This document shows positions 1-8,697 of a stretch of DNA of 64,000 bases, one piece after another. Below the pieces are notes generated by a model, which was not told the origin of the DNA, did no database searches, and saw nothing but the letters and a program-made list of their open reading frames with translations. Source of the stretch: Rubrivivax sp. (GTDB lineage Bacteria > Pseudomonadota > Gammaproteobacteria > Burkholderiales > Burkholderiaceae_C); NCBI GenBank assembly GCA_019635285.1, contig JAHBZS010000003.1, forward strand, positions 62,001-126,000, in the 5' to 3' direction. The stretch's first letter is position 1, and each line of letters starts with the position of its first letter. Position numbers and translations under genes: made by a program.

Positions 1-382
1 CGATCATGCCGGCCTTGAAGGCCACGTCCATGTGCAGCCCCGGGCGCCCGGAAAAGTCGACGACGACGCGCGACAGCGCCTCGTCCAGCGGCACGTAGGC
101 GTGGCCGTAGCGCGTGATGCCCTTCTTGTCGCCCACGGCTTGCGCCACCGCCATGCCGAGCGTGATGCCCACGTCTTCCACCGTGTGGTGGCCGTCGATG
201 TGCAGGTCGCCCTTGGCCTCGATCTCCAGGTCGATCAGCCCGTGGCGGGCGATCTGGTCGAGCATGTGGTCGAAGAAGCCGATGCCGGTGGCCAGCGCCG
301 CCTGGCCGCTGCCGTCCAGGTCGACGCGGGCGCGGATCTGCGTTTCCTTGGTGTCGCGGCGGATGTCGGCGGTGCGCTTCAC
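1..382 (-). CDS. hisB: Imidazoleglycerol-phosphate dehydratase, N-terminal part
   Basis: Sixth step of histidine synthesis: dehydration of imidazoleglycerol phosphate, cytoplasmic. Only about the first 127 residues are present because the gene leaves the window at its left edge; the family is about 195 residues. Visible family motifs are [13 protein letters not shown], the metal-binding HHTVED and EDVGITLG. The start is a GTG whose GTGA overlaps the hisC stop, which suggests translational coupling. No separate phosphatase domain precedes it, so this is the monofunctional form. The truncation comes from the window edge and is not a mutation. Confidence 0.95.
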   Translation of the reverse strand, partial: MKRTADIRRDTKETQIRARVDLDGSGQAALATGIGFFDHMLDQIARHGLIDLEIEAKGDLHIDGHHTVEDVGITLGMAVAQAVGDKKGITRYGHAYVPLDEALSRVVVDFSGRPGLHMDVAFKAGMI

Positions 383-1464
383 AGGCTGGCCTCCAGGGCC
401 TGGATCATGGCGTCGTTCTCCTCGGGGCTGCCGACGGTCAGGCGCAGGCAGTGGGCCAGCAGCGGGTGCAGGCCGGCGATGTGCTTGACCAGCACGCCGC
501 GGGCCTTCATGCCCTCGAAGGCCCGCGCGCCGTCGGGCACGCGCACCAGGATCATGTTGGCCTCGCTGGGGAAGGCGCGCACACCGGGCAGCCGCGCCAG
601 CGCGGCCTGCAGCCGCTGGCGCTCGGCGCGCAGCAGCGCCGCCTGGCGCGCATATTCGTCGGCATGCTGCAGCGCGAACAGCGTGGCCTCAGCGTTCAGT
701 GCGCTGATGTTGTAGGGCGGGCGCACCTTGTCGATCTCGTCGATCAGCGCCGCGCGGCCGCACAGGTAGCCCAGGCGCACGCCGGCCAGGCCGAACTTGC
801 TGAGCGTGCGCATGACCAGCACGTGCTCGTGCTGCGCCAGCCTGGGCAGCCAGCTGCGCGACGAAAAGGGCTGGTAGGCCTCGTCGAACACCACCAGCCC
901 CTGCTGCCGGCCCACCGCGGCGACCACGCGCTCGACGATGCCTTCGTCGAACAGGTTCGCGGTGGGGTTGTTGGGATAGGCGATGTAGGTCAGCGCCGGG
1001 CGGTGCTGCTCGATGGCTGCCAGCATCGCCCCCTCGTCCAGCTCGAAGTCCGGGGTGAGCGGCACGCCGACGAAGCGCAGGCCGCGCAGCTGCGCCGACA
1101 TCTGGTACATCACGAAGCCGGGCTGCGGCGCCAGCAGCGTGGCACCGGGCACGTCGCAGGCCACGCTGAGCATGTCGATCAGCTCGTCGGAGCCGTTGCC
1201 CAGCATCAGCTTGCAGCCGGCCGGCAGGTCCACGAACTGGCTCAGCGCCGCCACCACCTCGGCCGTGCTCTGCACCGGATAGCGGTTGATGGCGACACGG
1301 CCCAGCCGCTCGCCCAGTTCGCGCTGCAGCGCTTCGGGCAGGCGGAAGGGGTTCTCCATCGCGTCCAGCTTGATCAGCCCGCGGCTGTCCTGGATGGCGT
1401 AGGCGTGCATCGACTTGACGTCCTGGCGGATCGTCTGCTGGATGCGTTGGGCGAGCGGTGTCAT
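379..1464 (-). CDS. hisC: Histidinol-phosphate aminotransferase
   Basis: PLP-dependent fold-type I aminotransferase converting imidazole-acetol phosphate and glutamate to histidinol phosphate. It has 361 residues, the normal family length. Visible motifs are the substrate/PLP NPT at about 166-168, DEAY at 194-197 and the Schiff-base lysine K223 in [14 protein letters not shown]. The ATG at 1464 was chosen because the sequence from there ([10 protein letters not shown]) matches the family start; the open frame upstream lies inside hisD. It begins 25 nt after hisD and ends in a 4-base GTGA overlap with hisB, as part of one his operon. Confidence 0.96.
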   Translation of the reverse strand: MTPLAQRIQQTIRQDVKSMHAYAIQDSRGLIKLDAMENPFRLPEALQRELGERLGRVAINRYPVQSTAEVVAALSQFVDLPAGCKLMLGNGSDELIDMLSVACDVPGATLLAPQPGFVMYQMSAQLRGLRFVGVPLTPDFELDEGAMLAAIEQHRPALTYIAYPNNPTANLFDEGIVERVVAAVGRQQGLVVFDEAYQPFSSRSWLPRLAQHEHVLVMRTLSKFGLAGVRLGYLCGRAALIDEIDKVRPPYNISALNAEATLFALQHADEYARQAALLRAERQRLQAALARLPGVRAFPSEANMILVRVPDGARAFEGMKARGVLVKHIAGLHPLLAHCLRLTVGSPEENDAMIQALEASL

Positions 1465-1489
1465 GCGTCTAGGGGCCAGGCGGATTGAA

Positions 1490-2869
1490 TCATGAAGCGC
1501 CGTCAGTCGCTCCGTCCAGGCGCATCTCGGCGGCGCGCGCGTGCGCCTGCAGGCCTTCGCCATGGGCCAGCTCGGCGGCGATCGGACCCAGCACCTGCGC
1601 ACCGCGCCGGCTGACCTCGATCAGGCTGCTGCGCTTGACGAAGTCGTACACCCCCAGCGGCGAGCTGAAGCGCGCCGTGCCGGAGGTCGGCAGCACGTGG
1701 TTCGGCCCGGCGCAGTAGTCGCCCAGGCTTTCGCTGGTGAAGGCGCCGAGGAAGATCGCGCCGGCATGGCGCAGCAGCGGCTCCCAGGCCTCGGGCGCCT
1801 GCGAGCTGATTTCCAGATGCTCGGGCGCGATGCGGTTGCTGATGTCGCAGGCCTCTTGCATGCTGCGCGTCAGGATCAGCGCGCCGCGGCCTTCCAGCGA
1901 CGCGCGGATCACCGCTTGCCGCGGCATCTGCGGCAGCAGCCGCTCGATGGCCGCGCGCACCGCGGCAAGGTAGGCCGCATCGGGGCACAGCAGGATGCTC
2001 TGCGCCAGCTCGTCGTGCTCGGCCTGGCTGAACAGGTCCATCGCCACCCAGTCGGGCGGCGTGCTGCCGTCGGCCAGCACCAGGATCTCGCTGGGGCCGG
2101 CGATCATGTCGATGCCCACCTGGCCGAAGACGTGTTTCTTGGCGCTGGCCACGTAGGCGTTGCCCGGGCCGGTGATCTTGTCGACGCGCGGAATGGTCTG
2201 CGTGCCGTAGGCCAGCGCGCCCACGGCCTGCGCGCCGCCGATGGTGAAGGCGCGGCTGACGCCGGCCACCGCCGCCGCCGCCAGCACCAGGTCGTTGCGC
2301 TCGCCCACTGCAGCGGTGGCGCCGCCGCTGCCGCCGGTGGCGACGCTGCCGCGCACCGGCGTGGGCACCACCATGATGATCTCGGCCACGCCGGCCACGT
2401 GCGCTGGCACGGCGTTCATGATCAGGCTGGACGGATAGGCCGCCTTGCCGCCGGGCACGTAGATGCCCACCCGGTCCAGCGGCGTGACCTTCTGGCCGAG
2501 CAGCGTGCCGTCGGCATCGCGGTAGCTCCAGCTGCGGCAGCAGGCGTCGCGCTGGCGCTCGTGGTAGCTGCGCACGCGCGCCGCGGCCTGCTCCAGCGCC
2601 GCGCGCTGCGCCGGCGTGATGCGCTGCAGCGCGGCGCGCAGCTCGTCGGGGCCGATCTCCAGCGCGGCCATGCTGGCGGCCTGCAGGCCGTCGAAGCGCG
2701 CGGTCAGCGCCAGCACCGCGGCGTCGCCCCGCGCCCGCACGTCGGCCAGGATCTGCGCCACGCGGCCTTCGATGGCCGCATCGGTCTCGGCCGACCAGTG
2801 CAGCAGCCGCTGCAAGTCGGCCTGGAAGGCGGCCTCGCGGGTGTCCAGCTGGCGCAAGGCGAGGCTCAT
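1490..2869 (-). CDS. hisD: Histidinol dehydrogenase
   Basis: Catalyses the last two oxidations of histidine synthesis, histidinol to histidine, using NAD and a bound zinc ion. It has 459 residues. Family signatures are [31 protein letters not shown] and the zinc/catalytic APEHLE near the C-terminal third. Two starts are possible: GTG at 2872 (a GTGA overlap with hisG) and ATG at 2869 (a TGATG junction). I prefer the ATG because the GGAGG in the hisG tail is better spaced for it. It sits between hisG and hisC in the operon. Confidence 0.96.
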   Translation of the reverse strand: MSLALRQLDTREAAFQADLQRLLHWSAETDAAIEGRVAQILADVRARGDAAVLALTARFDGLQAASMAALEIGPDELRAALQRITPAQRAALEQAAARVRSYHERQRDACCRSWSYRDADGTLLGQKVTPLDRVGIYVPGGKAAYPSSLIMNAVPAHVAGVAEIIMVVPTPVRGSVATGGSGGATAAVGERNDLVLAAAAVAGVSRAFTIGGAQAVGALAYGTQTIPRVDKITGPGNAYVASAKKHVFGQVGIDMIAGPSEILVLADGSTPPDWVAMDLFSQAEHDELAQSILLCPDAAYLAAVRAAIERLLPQMPRQAVIRASLEGRGALILTRSMQEACDISNRIAPEHLEISSQAPEAWEPLLRHAGAIFLGAFTSESLGDYCAGPNHVLPTSGTARFSSPLGVYDFVKRSSLIEVSRRGAQVLGPIAAELAHGEGLQAHARAAEMRLDGATDGAS

Positions 2870-3510
2870 CACGCCTCCGGCAGCGCCGCGGCCAGCGCGT
2901 CGATGAGCCCGCGCACCGGCTCGCGCTTGAGCTTCAGCGCCGCCTGGTTGACCACCAGCCGCGACGAGATGTCCATGATGCGTTCCACCTCCACCAGGTG
3001 GTTGGCCTTGAGCGTGGCACCGGTGGACACCAGGTCGACGATGGCGTCGGCCAGGCCGGTCAGCGGCGCCAGCTCCATCGAGCCGTAGAGCTTGATCAGG
3101 TCGACGTGCACGCCCTTGTCGGCGAAGTGCTGGCGCGCGGTGAGCGTGTACTTCGTCGCCACGCGCAGGCGCGAGCCCTGGCGCACCGCGGCGGCGTAGT
3201 CGAAGTCGTCGCGCACCGCCACGCTCATGCGGCAGCGCGCAATGCGCAGGTCCAGCGGCTGGTACAGGCCCTCGCCGCCGTGTTCGATGAGCACGTCCTT
3301 GCCGGCCACGCCCAGGTCGGCGCCGCCATGCTGCACGTAGGTCGGCACGTCGCTGGCGCGCACCAGCACCACGCGCAGCTCGGGCCGGCTGGTGCCGATG
3401 ATCAGCTTGCGGCTCTTCTCAGGATCCTCGGCGATGCGGATGCCCGCCGCTTCAAGCAGCGGCAGGGTCTCGTCGAAGATGCGTCCCTTGGACAGGGCCA
3501 GGGTGATCAT
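2869..3510 (-). CDS. hisG: ATP phosphoribosyltransferase, short form
   Basis: First, committed step of histidine synthesis, joining ATP and PRPP. At 213 residues it is the short HisG type, lacking the C-terminal regulatory domain of the roughly 300-residue form. Short HisG enzymes work as a complex with HisZ, a HisRS-like subunit that binds histidine. No hisZ is seen in this window, so it should be encoded elsewhere. It opens with [20 protein letters not shown] and contains the PRPP-loop region [14 protein letters not shown]. The start at ATG 3510 matches family N-termini. hisD begins at its stop codon. Confidence 0.95.
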   Translation of the reverse strand: MITLALSKGRIFDETLPLLEAAGIRIAEDPEKSRKLIIGTSRPELRVVLVRASDVPTYVQHGGADLGVAGKDVLIEHGGEGLYQPLDLRIARCRMSVAVRDDFDYAAAVRQGSRLRVATKYTLTARQHFADKGVHVDLIKLYGSMELAPLTGLADAIVDLVSTGATLKANHLVEVERIMDISSRLVVNQAALKLKREPVRGLIDALAAALPEA

Positions 3511-3533
3511 CGCCGTGCCCGCCCGGCCGCCAC

Positions 3534-3612
3534 GGGCCACGAAGGGGCCCACTGCCGTGGGCCAGGGGCGCGGCGCGCCCCATGGGCCGCGAAGAGGCCC
3601 ATGCCGGGCCCT
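3534..3612. repeat. Two imperfect hairpin units between hisG and murA
   Basis: The gap between murA and hisG contains two copies, about 50 bp apart, of a GC-rich hairpin of the form GGGCCRCGAAGRGGCCC followed by a TGCCG/GGGCC tail (3534-3563 and 3584-3611). The loops and half the stem positions are conserved. There is no T-tract. They may stabilise or pause the transcript between murA and hisG; function is unknown. Confidence 0.4.
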
Positions 3613-3643
3613 GGGGGCAGTGAACGAAGTGAGCGTGGGGGCT

Positions 3644-4909
3644 TCATCGGACTCGCTCGATGTCGGCGCCCAGCTTGCGCAGCTTGGCTTCCATGCGGTC
3701 GTAGCCGCGGTCCAGGTGGTAGATGCGGTCGACCACCGTGTCGCCGTCGGCCACCAGCCCGGCGATCACCAGGCTGGCCGAGGCGCGCAGGTCGGTGGCC
3801 ATCACCGCCGCGCCGGACAGGCGCTCGACGCCGTGCACCACCGCGGTGTGGCCATCGACCTCGATCCTGGCGCCCAGCCGCAGCAGCTCGTTGACGTGCA
3901 TGAAGCGGTTCTCGAAGATCGTCTCGGTGACCGTCGCCGAGCCTTCGGCGATGCAGTCCAGCACCATGAACTGCGCCTGCATGTCGGTGGGGAACAGCGG
4001 GTATTCGCTGGTGCGGATGTTCACCGCCCGGGGCCGCGCGTCGGCGCGCACGCGCATCCAGTCCGCGCCGCTGTCGATGACGGCGCCGGCCTCGCGCAGC
4101 TTGTCGACCACCACTTCCAGGTGATCGGCGCGCGCGCCTTTCAACAGCACGTCGCCGCCGGCGGCCGCCGCGGCGCACAGGAAGGTGCCGGCCTCGATGC
4201 GGTCGGGGATGATGCGGTGGCCGCCCTCGGGCGCATGCAGCCGCGGCACGCCTTCGATGCGGATGCGGCTGCCGCCGTGGCCTTCGATGCGTGCGCCCAT
4301 GCGGATCAGCATCTCGGCCAGGTCCGCCACCTCGGGCTCCTGCGCGGCGTTCTCCAGCACCGTCTCGCCATCGGCCAGCGTCGCCGCCATCAGCAGGTTC
4401 TCGGTGCCGGTGACGGTGACCATGTCGGTGCTGATGCGCGCGCCCTTCAGGCGCTGCGCCTGCGCCACGATGTAGCCGTGCTCCACCGTGATGTCAGCGC
4501 CCATCAGCTGCAGGCCCTTGATGTGCTGGTCCACCGGCCGCGAGCCGATGGCGCAGCCGCCGGGCAGCGAGACACGCGCGCGGCCGAAGCGCGCCAGCAG
4601 CGGCCCCAGCACCATGATGGTGGCGCGCATCGTCTTCACCAGCTCGTAGGGCGCTTCCGGCAGGGCGATGCGCGAGGCGTCAATGGCCACTTCGTCGTCG
4701 GAGGCGCCCATGCGGTCGGCGCGCGCGCCCATGTGGCGCAGCAGCTTCAGCATCGTCGCCACGTCCTGCAGCTGCGGCACGTTGTGCAGGGTGATCGGCT
4801 CGGCGCTGAGCAGCACGGCGCACAGCTGCGGCAGCGCCGCGTTCTTGGCGCCGGAGATCTGCACCTCGCCCTTCAGGGGGCGTCCGCCGCGGATCAGGAG
4901 TTTGTCCAT
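3644..4909 (-). CDS. murA: UDP-N-acetylglucosamine 1-carboxyvinyltransferase (MurA)
   Basis: First committed step of peptidoglycan synthesis: transfers enolpyruvyl from PEP to UDP-GlcNAc in the cytoplasm; the fosfomycin target. It has 421 residues, a typical length. The substrate lysine K22 lies in [10 protein letters not shown], the catalytic cysteine C119 in [15 protein letters not shown], and [11 protein letters not shown] follows later. Since Cys is present rather than Asp, fosfomycin sensitivity at the target is expected. The ATG at 4909 is the family start. It lies 82 nt downstream of ibaG and 133 nt upstream of hisG, an order common in Burkholderiales. Confidence 0.97.
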   Translation of the reverse strand: MDKLLIRGGRPLKGEVQISGAKNAALPQLCAVLLSAEPITLHNVPQLQDVATMLKLLRHMGARADRMGASDDEVAIDASRIALPEAPYELVKTMRATIMVLGPLLARFGRARVSLPGGCAIGSRPVDQHIKGLQLMGADITVEHGYIVAQAQRLKGARISTDMVTVTGTENLLMAATLADGETVLENAAQEPEVADLAEMLIRMGARIEGHGGSRIRIEGVPRLHAPEGGHRIIPDRIEAGTFLCAAAAAGGDVLLKGARADHLEVVVDKLREAGAVIDSGADWMRVRADARPRAVNIRTSEYPLFPTDMQAQFMVLDCIAEGSATVTETIFENRFMHVNELLRLGARIEVDGHTAVVHGVERLSGAAVMATDLRASASLVIAGLVADGDTVVDRIYHLDRGYDRMEAKLRKLGADIERVR

Positions 4910-4991
4910 GGGTCTGTGGGCTGGCAGCGCACAGTGGGAGCGTGGCCACGTCGGCGCCACGGCAGCCACCCGCAGCGCGCCGCGGGCTGGG

Positions 4992-5288
4992 TCAATGGGA
5001 GTGGTGAGGGGCCTGCGCCGGACGCCCGCCCGCGGCCTGGCCGGCGCCTTGCGCGGCCCATTCGGCGGGGGTAAGGGTCTTCATCGACAGCGCGTGGATC
5101 TGCTCGCGCATTCTATCGCCCAGCGCCGCATAAACCTGCTGATGCCGCGCCACGCGCGAGCGGCCGTCGAAGGCGGCCGAGACGATGGTGGCGAAGAAAT
5201 GGCGGCCGTCGCCCTCGACCTCGAGGTGCTCGCAGGCCAGGCCGGCGGCAATGAAGTCGCGGACCTGCTGGGACGTGGGCTCGGACAT
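4992..5288 (-). CDS. ibaG: BolA/IbaG-family protein
   Basis: Small BolA-type protein of 98 residues with the family core [18 protein letters not shown] and [10 protein letters not shown], and a Gly/Ala/His-rich tail. BolA proteins partner with monothiol glutaredoxins on [2Fe-2S] clusters. The version next to murA in Enterobacteria is IbaG (YrbA), so I favour IbaG over true BolA on context. The histidine in RHQQVY is the conserved cluster/partner ligand position. A GATAAT box lies only 6 nt upstream of its ATG, so the transcript may be leaderless. It is the first gene of the ibaG-murA-his unit. Confidence 0.9.
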   Translation of the reverse strand: MSEPTSQQVRDFIAAGLACEHLEVEGDGRHFFATIVSAAFDGRSRVARHQQVYAALGDRMREQIHALSMKTLTPAEWAAQGAGQAAGGRPAQAPHHSH

Positions 5289-5294
5289 GCGCCC

Positions 5295-5300
5295 ATTATC
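5295..5300 (-). promoter_or_regulatory. Predicted -10 box of ibaG (leaderless geometry)
   Basis: The minus strand reads GATAAT, then six bases (GGGCGC), then the ibaG ATG. A start site 6-7 nt after the box would fall on or next to the start codon, so there would be almost no 5' leader. No convincing -35 box is seen. Confidence 0.45.
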
Positions 5301-5445
5301 GCCGACACCCGCTCGGGTGGCAGGACGCCGCAGTCGGGCAACTGCGCCCGACGCGGATCAGGGTAGCGCCTGCGCTGCCGCGCCAGGCGGCGGACCCGGT
5401 GCACGCTGGCCGCCCCGCGTGGCTTGCGGGCCACCGCGCCGGGGC

Positions 5446-6291
5446 TCAGTGCCGCAGCTTGTAGCCGGTGCGCAGCAGGTGCAGCGCCACGCTGGCCACG
5501 ACGACGAAGCTGCTGCCCACCACCGCCAGGCTGAGCCAGGGCGAGACGTCGCTGACGCCGAAGAAGCCGCGGCGGAAGCCGTCGATCATGTAGAAGAAGG
5601 GGTTCAGGTGGCTGACCGAATACCAGAACGGCGGCAGCGAATGCACCGAATAGAACACGCCGGACAGAAAGGTCATCGGCATGATGATGAAGTTCTGGAA
5701 GGCCGCCATCTGGTCGAACTTGTCGGCCCACAGCCCGGCCACCAGGCCCAGCGAGCCCAGGATGCCGGCGCCGAGCAGCGCGAACACCACGATCCACAGC
5801 GGCTGCGCCAGGCCGGGCGGCGCGAACCATGCGGTGGCGAGGGCCACGCCCAGGCCGACGCACAGCCCGCGCACCATCGACGCGCCCACGTAGGCCACGT
5901 ACCAGGCCCAGTGCGACAGCGGCGTGACCAGCAGGAACACCAGGTTGCCGGTGATCTTGCTCTGCACCAGCGAGCTGCTGCTGTTGGCGAAGGCGTTCTG
6001 CAGCACGCTCATCATCACCAGGCCGGGGATCAGGAAGCGCGTGTAGCCGATCTGGTCGAAGACCTGCACCTTGTCCGACAGCACGTGGCCGAAGATCAGC
6101 AGGTACATCACCGCGGTCAGCACCGGCGCCGCCACCGTCTGGAAGCCCACCTTCCAGAAGCGCAACACCTCCTTGTAGAACAGCATGCCGGCGCCGCGCA
6201 AGGGCAGCCCCTCGCCCGGCGGGTACGCCGGTCGGCCCCCCGAGGCAATGCCGGCCGGCTCGGCAGCGGCCCGGTGCTCGGCCCGCCTCAT
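5446..6291 (-). CDS. ABC-2 type exporter, membrane permease
   Basis: Integral inner-membrane subunit of an ABC exporter, paired with the ATPase just upstream. It has 281 residues and about six hydrophobic segments, with the ABC-2 core visible around ITGNLVFLLVTPLSHW and FNFIIMPMTFLSGVFY-like segments. The start at 6291 makes an ATGA overlap with the ATPase stop. However, residues 1-35 are Pro/Gly/Ala-rich and come from a GC-rich palindromic stretch; the conserved part begins at residue 36 (MLFYKEVLRFWKV), so ATG 6186 is an alternative start. The substrate cannot be told from sequence. YadH/NodJ-like families are similar. Confidence 0.88.
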   Translation of the reverse strand: MRRAEHRAAAEPAGIASGGRPAYPPGEGLPLRGAGMLFYKEVLRFWKVGFQTVAAPVLTAVMYLLIFGHVLSDKVQVFDQIGYTRFLIPGLVMMSVLQNAFANSSSSLVQSKITGNLVFLLVTPLSHWAWYVAYVGASMVRGLCVGLGVALATAWFAPPGLAQPLWIVVFALLGAGILGSLGLVAGLWADKFDQMAAFQNFIIMPMTFLSGVFYSVHSLPPFWYSVSHLNPFFYMIDGFRRGFFGVSDVSPWLSLAVVGSSFVVVASVALHLLRTGYKLRH

Positions 6292-7196
6292 GCCGTCGCC
6301 CCCTGCATGATCTCCAGGAACACGTCCTCCAGGTCGGCGCGGCCGATCTCCAGCTCTTCGACCTTGACGCCGGCGGCGCGCAGCGCGGCCAGCAGCGTCT
6401 CGACCTCGGCCGCGTCGTGGGCCTTCAGCTGCACGATGCGCCCGGTGACGCGCGCCTGCGCCGCCAGGTGCGCCGGCAGCGTCTGCTCGGTCTTGAAGCG
6501 CAGCATGGTGCTGGCGGTGCCGGCCAGCAGGTTGGCGGTGTGGTCCAGCGCCACCACCCGGCCCTGCTTGAGCATGGCGATGCGCGAGCACAGCGCCTCG
6601 GCTTCTTCCAGGTAGTGCGTGGTCAGCAGCACGGTGTGGCCCTGGCGGTTGAGCCGGGCGATGAACTGCCACAGCGTCTGGCGCAGCTCGACGTCGACGC
6701 CGGCGGTGGGTTCGTCGAGCACGATCACCGGCGGCCGGTGCACCAGCGCCTGCGCCACCAGCACGCGCCGCTTCATGCCGCCGGACAGCTGGCGCATGTT
6801 GGCACCGGCCTTGTCGGCCAGCCCCAGCTCGGACAGCAGTTCGTCGATCCAGGCGTCGTTGGCGCGCAGGCCGAAGTAGCCGCTCTGGATGCGCAGGGTC
6901 TCGCGCACGCTGAAGAAGGGGTCGAAGACCAGCTCCTGCGGCACGACGCCCAGCGCGCGGCGCGCCGCCGCATAGTCGGCGACGACGTCGTGGCCCATCA
7001 CGGTGACCCGGCCGCTGCTGGCGCGCGCCAGGCCGGCCAGGATGCTGATCAGGGTGGTCTTGCCCGCGCCGTTGGGGCCCAGCAGGCCGAAGAACTCGCC
7101 GGGCTGGATGTCGAAGCGCACCGCATCCAGCGCGCGCAGCGCGCCACGCGGGCCCGCATAGGTCTTGGAGACGTCCTGAAAGCTCACCGCGGGCAT
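6288..7196 (-). CDS. ABC exporter ATP-binding protein
   Basis: ATPase of 302 residues that pairs with the ABC-2 permease. It shows Walker A GPNGAGKTT, the Q-loop region VVPQELVFDPFF, signature LSGGMKRR, Walker B VIVLDEPTAGVD and the H-loop TTHYLEEAE, followed by a roughly 80-residue C-terminal extension. The layout is like the YadG/CcmA/NodI group of exporters; the cargo is unknown. It is divergent from the TetR gene with only 45 nt between start codons. A TACAAT box 8 nt before its ATG suggests a very short or absent leader. Confidence 0.92.
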   Translation of the reverse strand: MPAVSFQDVSKTYAGPRGALRALDAVRFDIQPGEFFGLLGPNGAGKTTLISILAGLARASSGRVTVMGHDVVADYAAARRALGVVPQELVFDPFFSVRETLRIQSGYFGLRANDAWIDELLSELGLADKAGANMRQLSGGMKRRVLVAQALVHRPPVIVLDEPTAGVDVELRQTLWQFIARLNRQGHTVLLTTHYLEEAEALCSRIAMLKQGRVVALDHTANLLAGTASTMLRFKTEQTLPAHLAAQARVTGRIVQLKAHDAAEVETLLAALRAAGVKVEELEIGRADLEDVFLEIMQGATA

Positions 7197-7204
7197 GGCG
7201 CGTG

Positions 7205-7210
7205 ATTGTA
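7205..7210 (-). promoter_or_regulatory. Predicted -10 box of the ABC exporter operon
   Basis: The minus strand reads TACAAT, eight bases, then ATG 7196. It lies in the 45-nt divergent gap shared with the TetR-type gene. On the other strand TAGATT at 7226-7231 precedes the TetR ATG by 10 nt, so both start points would be inside the gap, where a repressor could act on both. Confidence 0.42.
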
Positions 7211-7241
7211 GGGAGCGGTTGGTGCTAGATTGCCGCCCACC

Positions 7242-7901
7242 ATGGCGACCAAGAAACCGCGGCGCACGGCCGAGCGCATTCTCGAAGTGACCCTCGAGCT
7301 GTTCAACCGCTTCGGCGAGCCCAACGTCAGCACCACGCTGATCTCGGCGGAGCTGAACATCAGCCCTGGCAACCTGTACTACCACTACCCCGCCAAGGAC
7401 GAGCTGATCAACTCGCTGTTCGACCGCTACGAGCGGGCCTTGAACGACTTGCTGCAGGCCGCCGACGGCGTGCGCAACATCGAGGACGCGTGGCTGTTCC
7501 TGCACATGCTCTTCGAGCTGATCTGGCAGTACCGCTTCCTGTACCGCGACCTGAACGACCTGCTGTCGAAGAACCGCCGCCTGGAGACGCACTTCCAGTT
7601 CGTGCTGAAGAACAAGACGCGCGCGGTGCAGCAGGTGCTGGCCGCGCTGGCGGTGGGCAGCACGGTGCGCGTCGACCGCCGCCAGGCCGAAGCCGCGGCC
7701 AACGCGATGGTGGTGGTGCTGACCTACTGGCTCAGCTACGAATACGTGCGCGACCCGCGCAAGGCGCTGGAGCCCGAGAACGCCGGCGCGGCGCTGGCGC
7801 GCGGTGCCTACCACGTGCTGTGCCTGCTGATGCCCTACCTGGACACGCCGTCGCAGGAGCACCTGCACACGCTGGCCGGCGAATACGTCGACGCGGCCTG
7901 A
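7242..7901 (+). CDS. TetR/AcrR-family transcriptional regulator
   Basis: DNA-binding repressor-type protein of 219 residues. The N-terminal helix-turn-helix is typical (AERILEVTLELFNRFGE, then SAELNISPGNLYYHYPAKDE). The C-terminal ligand domain is of the kind also called bacterial transcriptional repressor (the PF13972 type, from memory). The start is ATG 7242, since the only earlier in-frame codon is a TTG. It is divergent from the ABC exporter and 79 nt upstream of the acyl-CoA-binding protein. Control of either neighbour, perhaps in response to an acyl-CoA or the exported compound, is inference. Confidence 0.88.
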   Translation: MATKKPRRTAERILEVTLELFNRFGEPNVSTTLISAELNISPGNLYYHYPAKDELINSLFDRYERALNDLLQAADGVRNIEDAWLFLHMLFELIWQYRFLYRDLNDLLSKNRRLETHFQFVLKNKTRAVQQVLAALAVGSTVRVDRRQAEAAANAMVVVLTYWLSYEYVRDPRKALEPENAGAALARGAYHVLCLLMPYLDTPSQEHLHTLAGEYVDAA

Positions 7902-7980
7902 CGCGGCCCCCCGGCGTGCCGGCGATTAAGATGCCGGCGCTCCATCCCACAGACCCCACACCACCGACGGAGACCCTCGC

Positions 7981-8235
7981 ATGGCCAGCCTGAAGTCCCA
8001 GTTCGACAAAGCCGTGACCGACAGCAAGAAGCTGCCGGAGAAGCCCGACAACGCCACGCTGCTGAAGATCTACGCGCTGTACAAGCAGGCCAGCGAAGGC
8101 GACGTGGACGGCAAGCGCCCGGGCATGACCGATTTCGTCGGCCGCGCCAAGTACGACGCCTGGGCCGCGGTCAAGGGCAAGGCCAAGAACGACGCCATGC
8201 AGGAATACGTCGACCTGATCGAGTCGCTGAAGTAG
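7981..8235 (+). CDS. Acyl-CoA-binding protein
   Basis: Cytosolic four-helix protein of 84 residues that binds medium- and long-chain acyl-CoA and buffers the pool. Family motifs are LKIYALYKQASEGD and GRAKYDAWAAVKGK, with the ligand-contacting Tyr and Lys residues in YKQ and KYDAW. A purine-rich GACGGAGACC precedes the ATG. In proteobacteria the gene is patchy, and here it sits beside a PHA-system protein, consistent with a lipid/PHA storage context. Confidence 0.95.
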   Translation: MASLKSQFDKAVTDSKKLPEKPDNATLLKIYALYKQASEGDVDGKRPGMTDFVGRAKYDAWAAVKGKAKNDAMQEYVDLIESLK

Positions 8236-8275
8236 GCCGCCCCCTTACGGCCTTCCGCCGCCCCCGCCAGGGCGC

Positions 8276-8310
8276 AGCGCGGCGGACCGGCCAAGCCGGT
8301 TGCGCGGCGC
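8276..8310. repeat. GC-rich palindrome between convergent genes
   Basis: The 100-nt gap between the acyl-CoA-binding gene and the convergent PHA gene contains ACCGGC-CAA-GCCGGT (8286-8300) flanked by further GCGCGG/GCGC pairing. The same core (CCGGC, three bases, GCCGG, TT) occurs in the palindrome at 50655-50698, so it is a dispersed unit. It may act as a bidirectional transcript end; there is no T-tract. Confidence 0.45.
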
Positions 8311-8335
8311 CTGCCTGGCGTGCGGCCCGCGCCCG

Positions 8336-8677
8336 CTACTTCGCCGCCTTCTTGGCCGGCGCTTTCTTGGCCGGCGCCTTCTTTGCGCTGGCGGCCAGCA
8401 GCTTGTCGAGATTGCGCATGATCTCGGACTCGATGGTGTGGCGGAAGGCGCCGAGCAGGAAACCGAGCTTGGCGTCCAGGTCGAAATGGTCCGGCGCCAC
8501 GATCAGCCGCCCGTTGACGCCGGAGCGGGTGAATTCGATGGTGTCGCTGTAGTCCCCCTCGACGTACCGGCAGCGCATGTCGAAGTTCTTCTCCACGTCC
8601 TCGGCCCACTGGGCCGCCACCTTGCGTGCCTTGGCCAGGCCGAGCTCGTGTTCGCGATGAATGCGGATGTCCGCCAC
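8336..8677 (-). CDS. Polyhydroxyalkanoic acid system family protein
   Basis: Small cytosolic protein of 113 residues belonging to the PHA-granule-region family (PF09650 type, from memory). The conserved part runs through residues 1-90 (IRIHREHELGLAKARKVA; LGFLLGAFRHTIESEI). The tail is Lys/Ala/Pro-rich with three AKKAP-like repeats, resembling the basic tails of phasin- and histone-like proteins in this order; DNA or granule contact is inference. It is convergent with the acyl-CoA-binding gene and 20 nt upstream of the aminopeptidase stop, in the same direction. Confidence 0.88.
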   Translation of the reverse strand: MADIRIHREHELGLAKARKVAAQWAEDVEKNFDMRCRYVEGDYSDTIEFTRSGVNGRLIVAPDHFDLDAKLGFLLGAFRHTIESEIMRNLDKLLAASAKKAPAKKAPAKKAAK

Positions 8678-8697
8678 GGTCGTCTCCGTTGTCGTTG

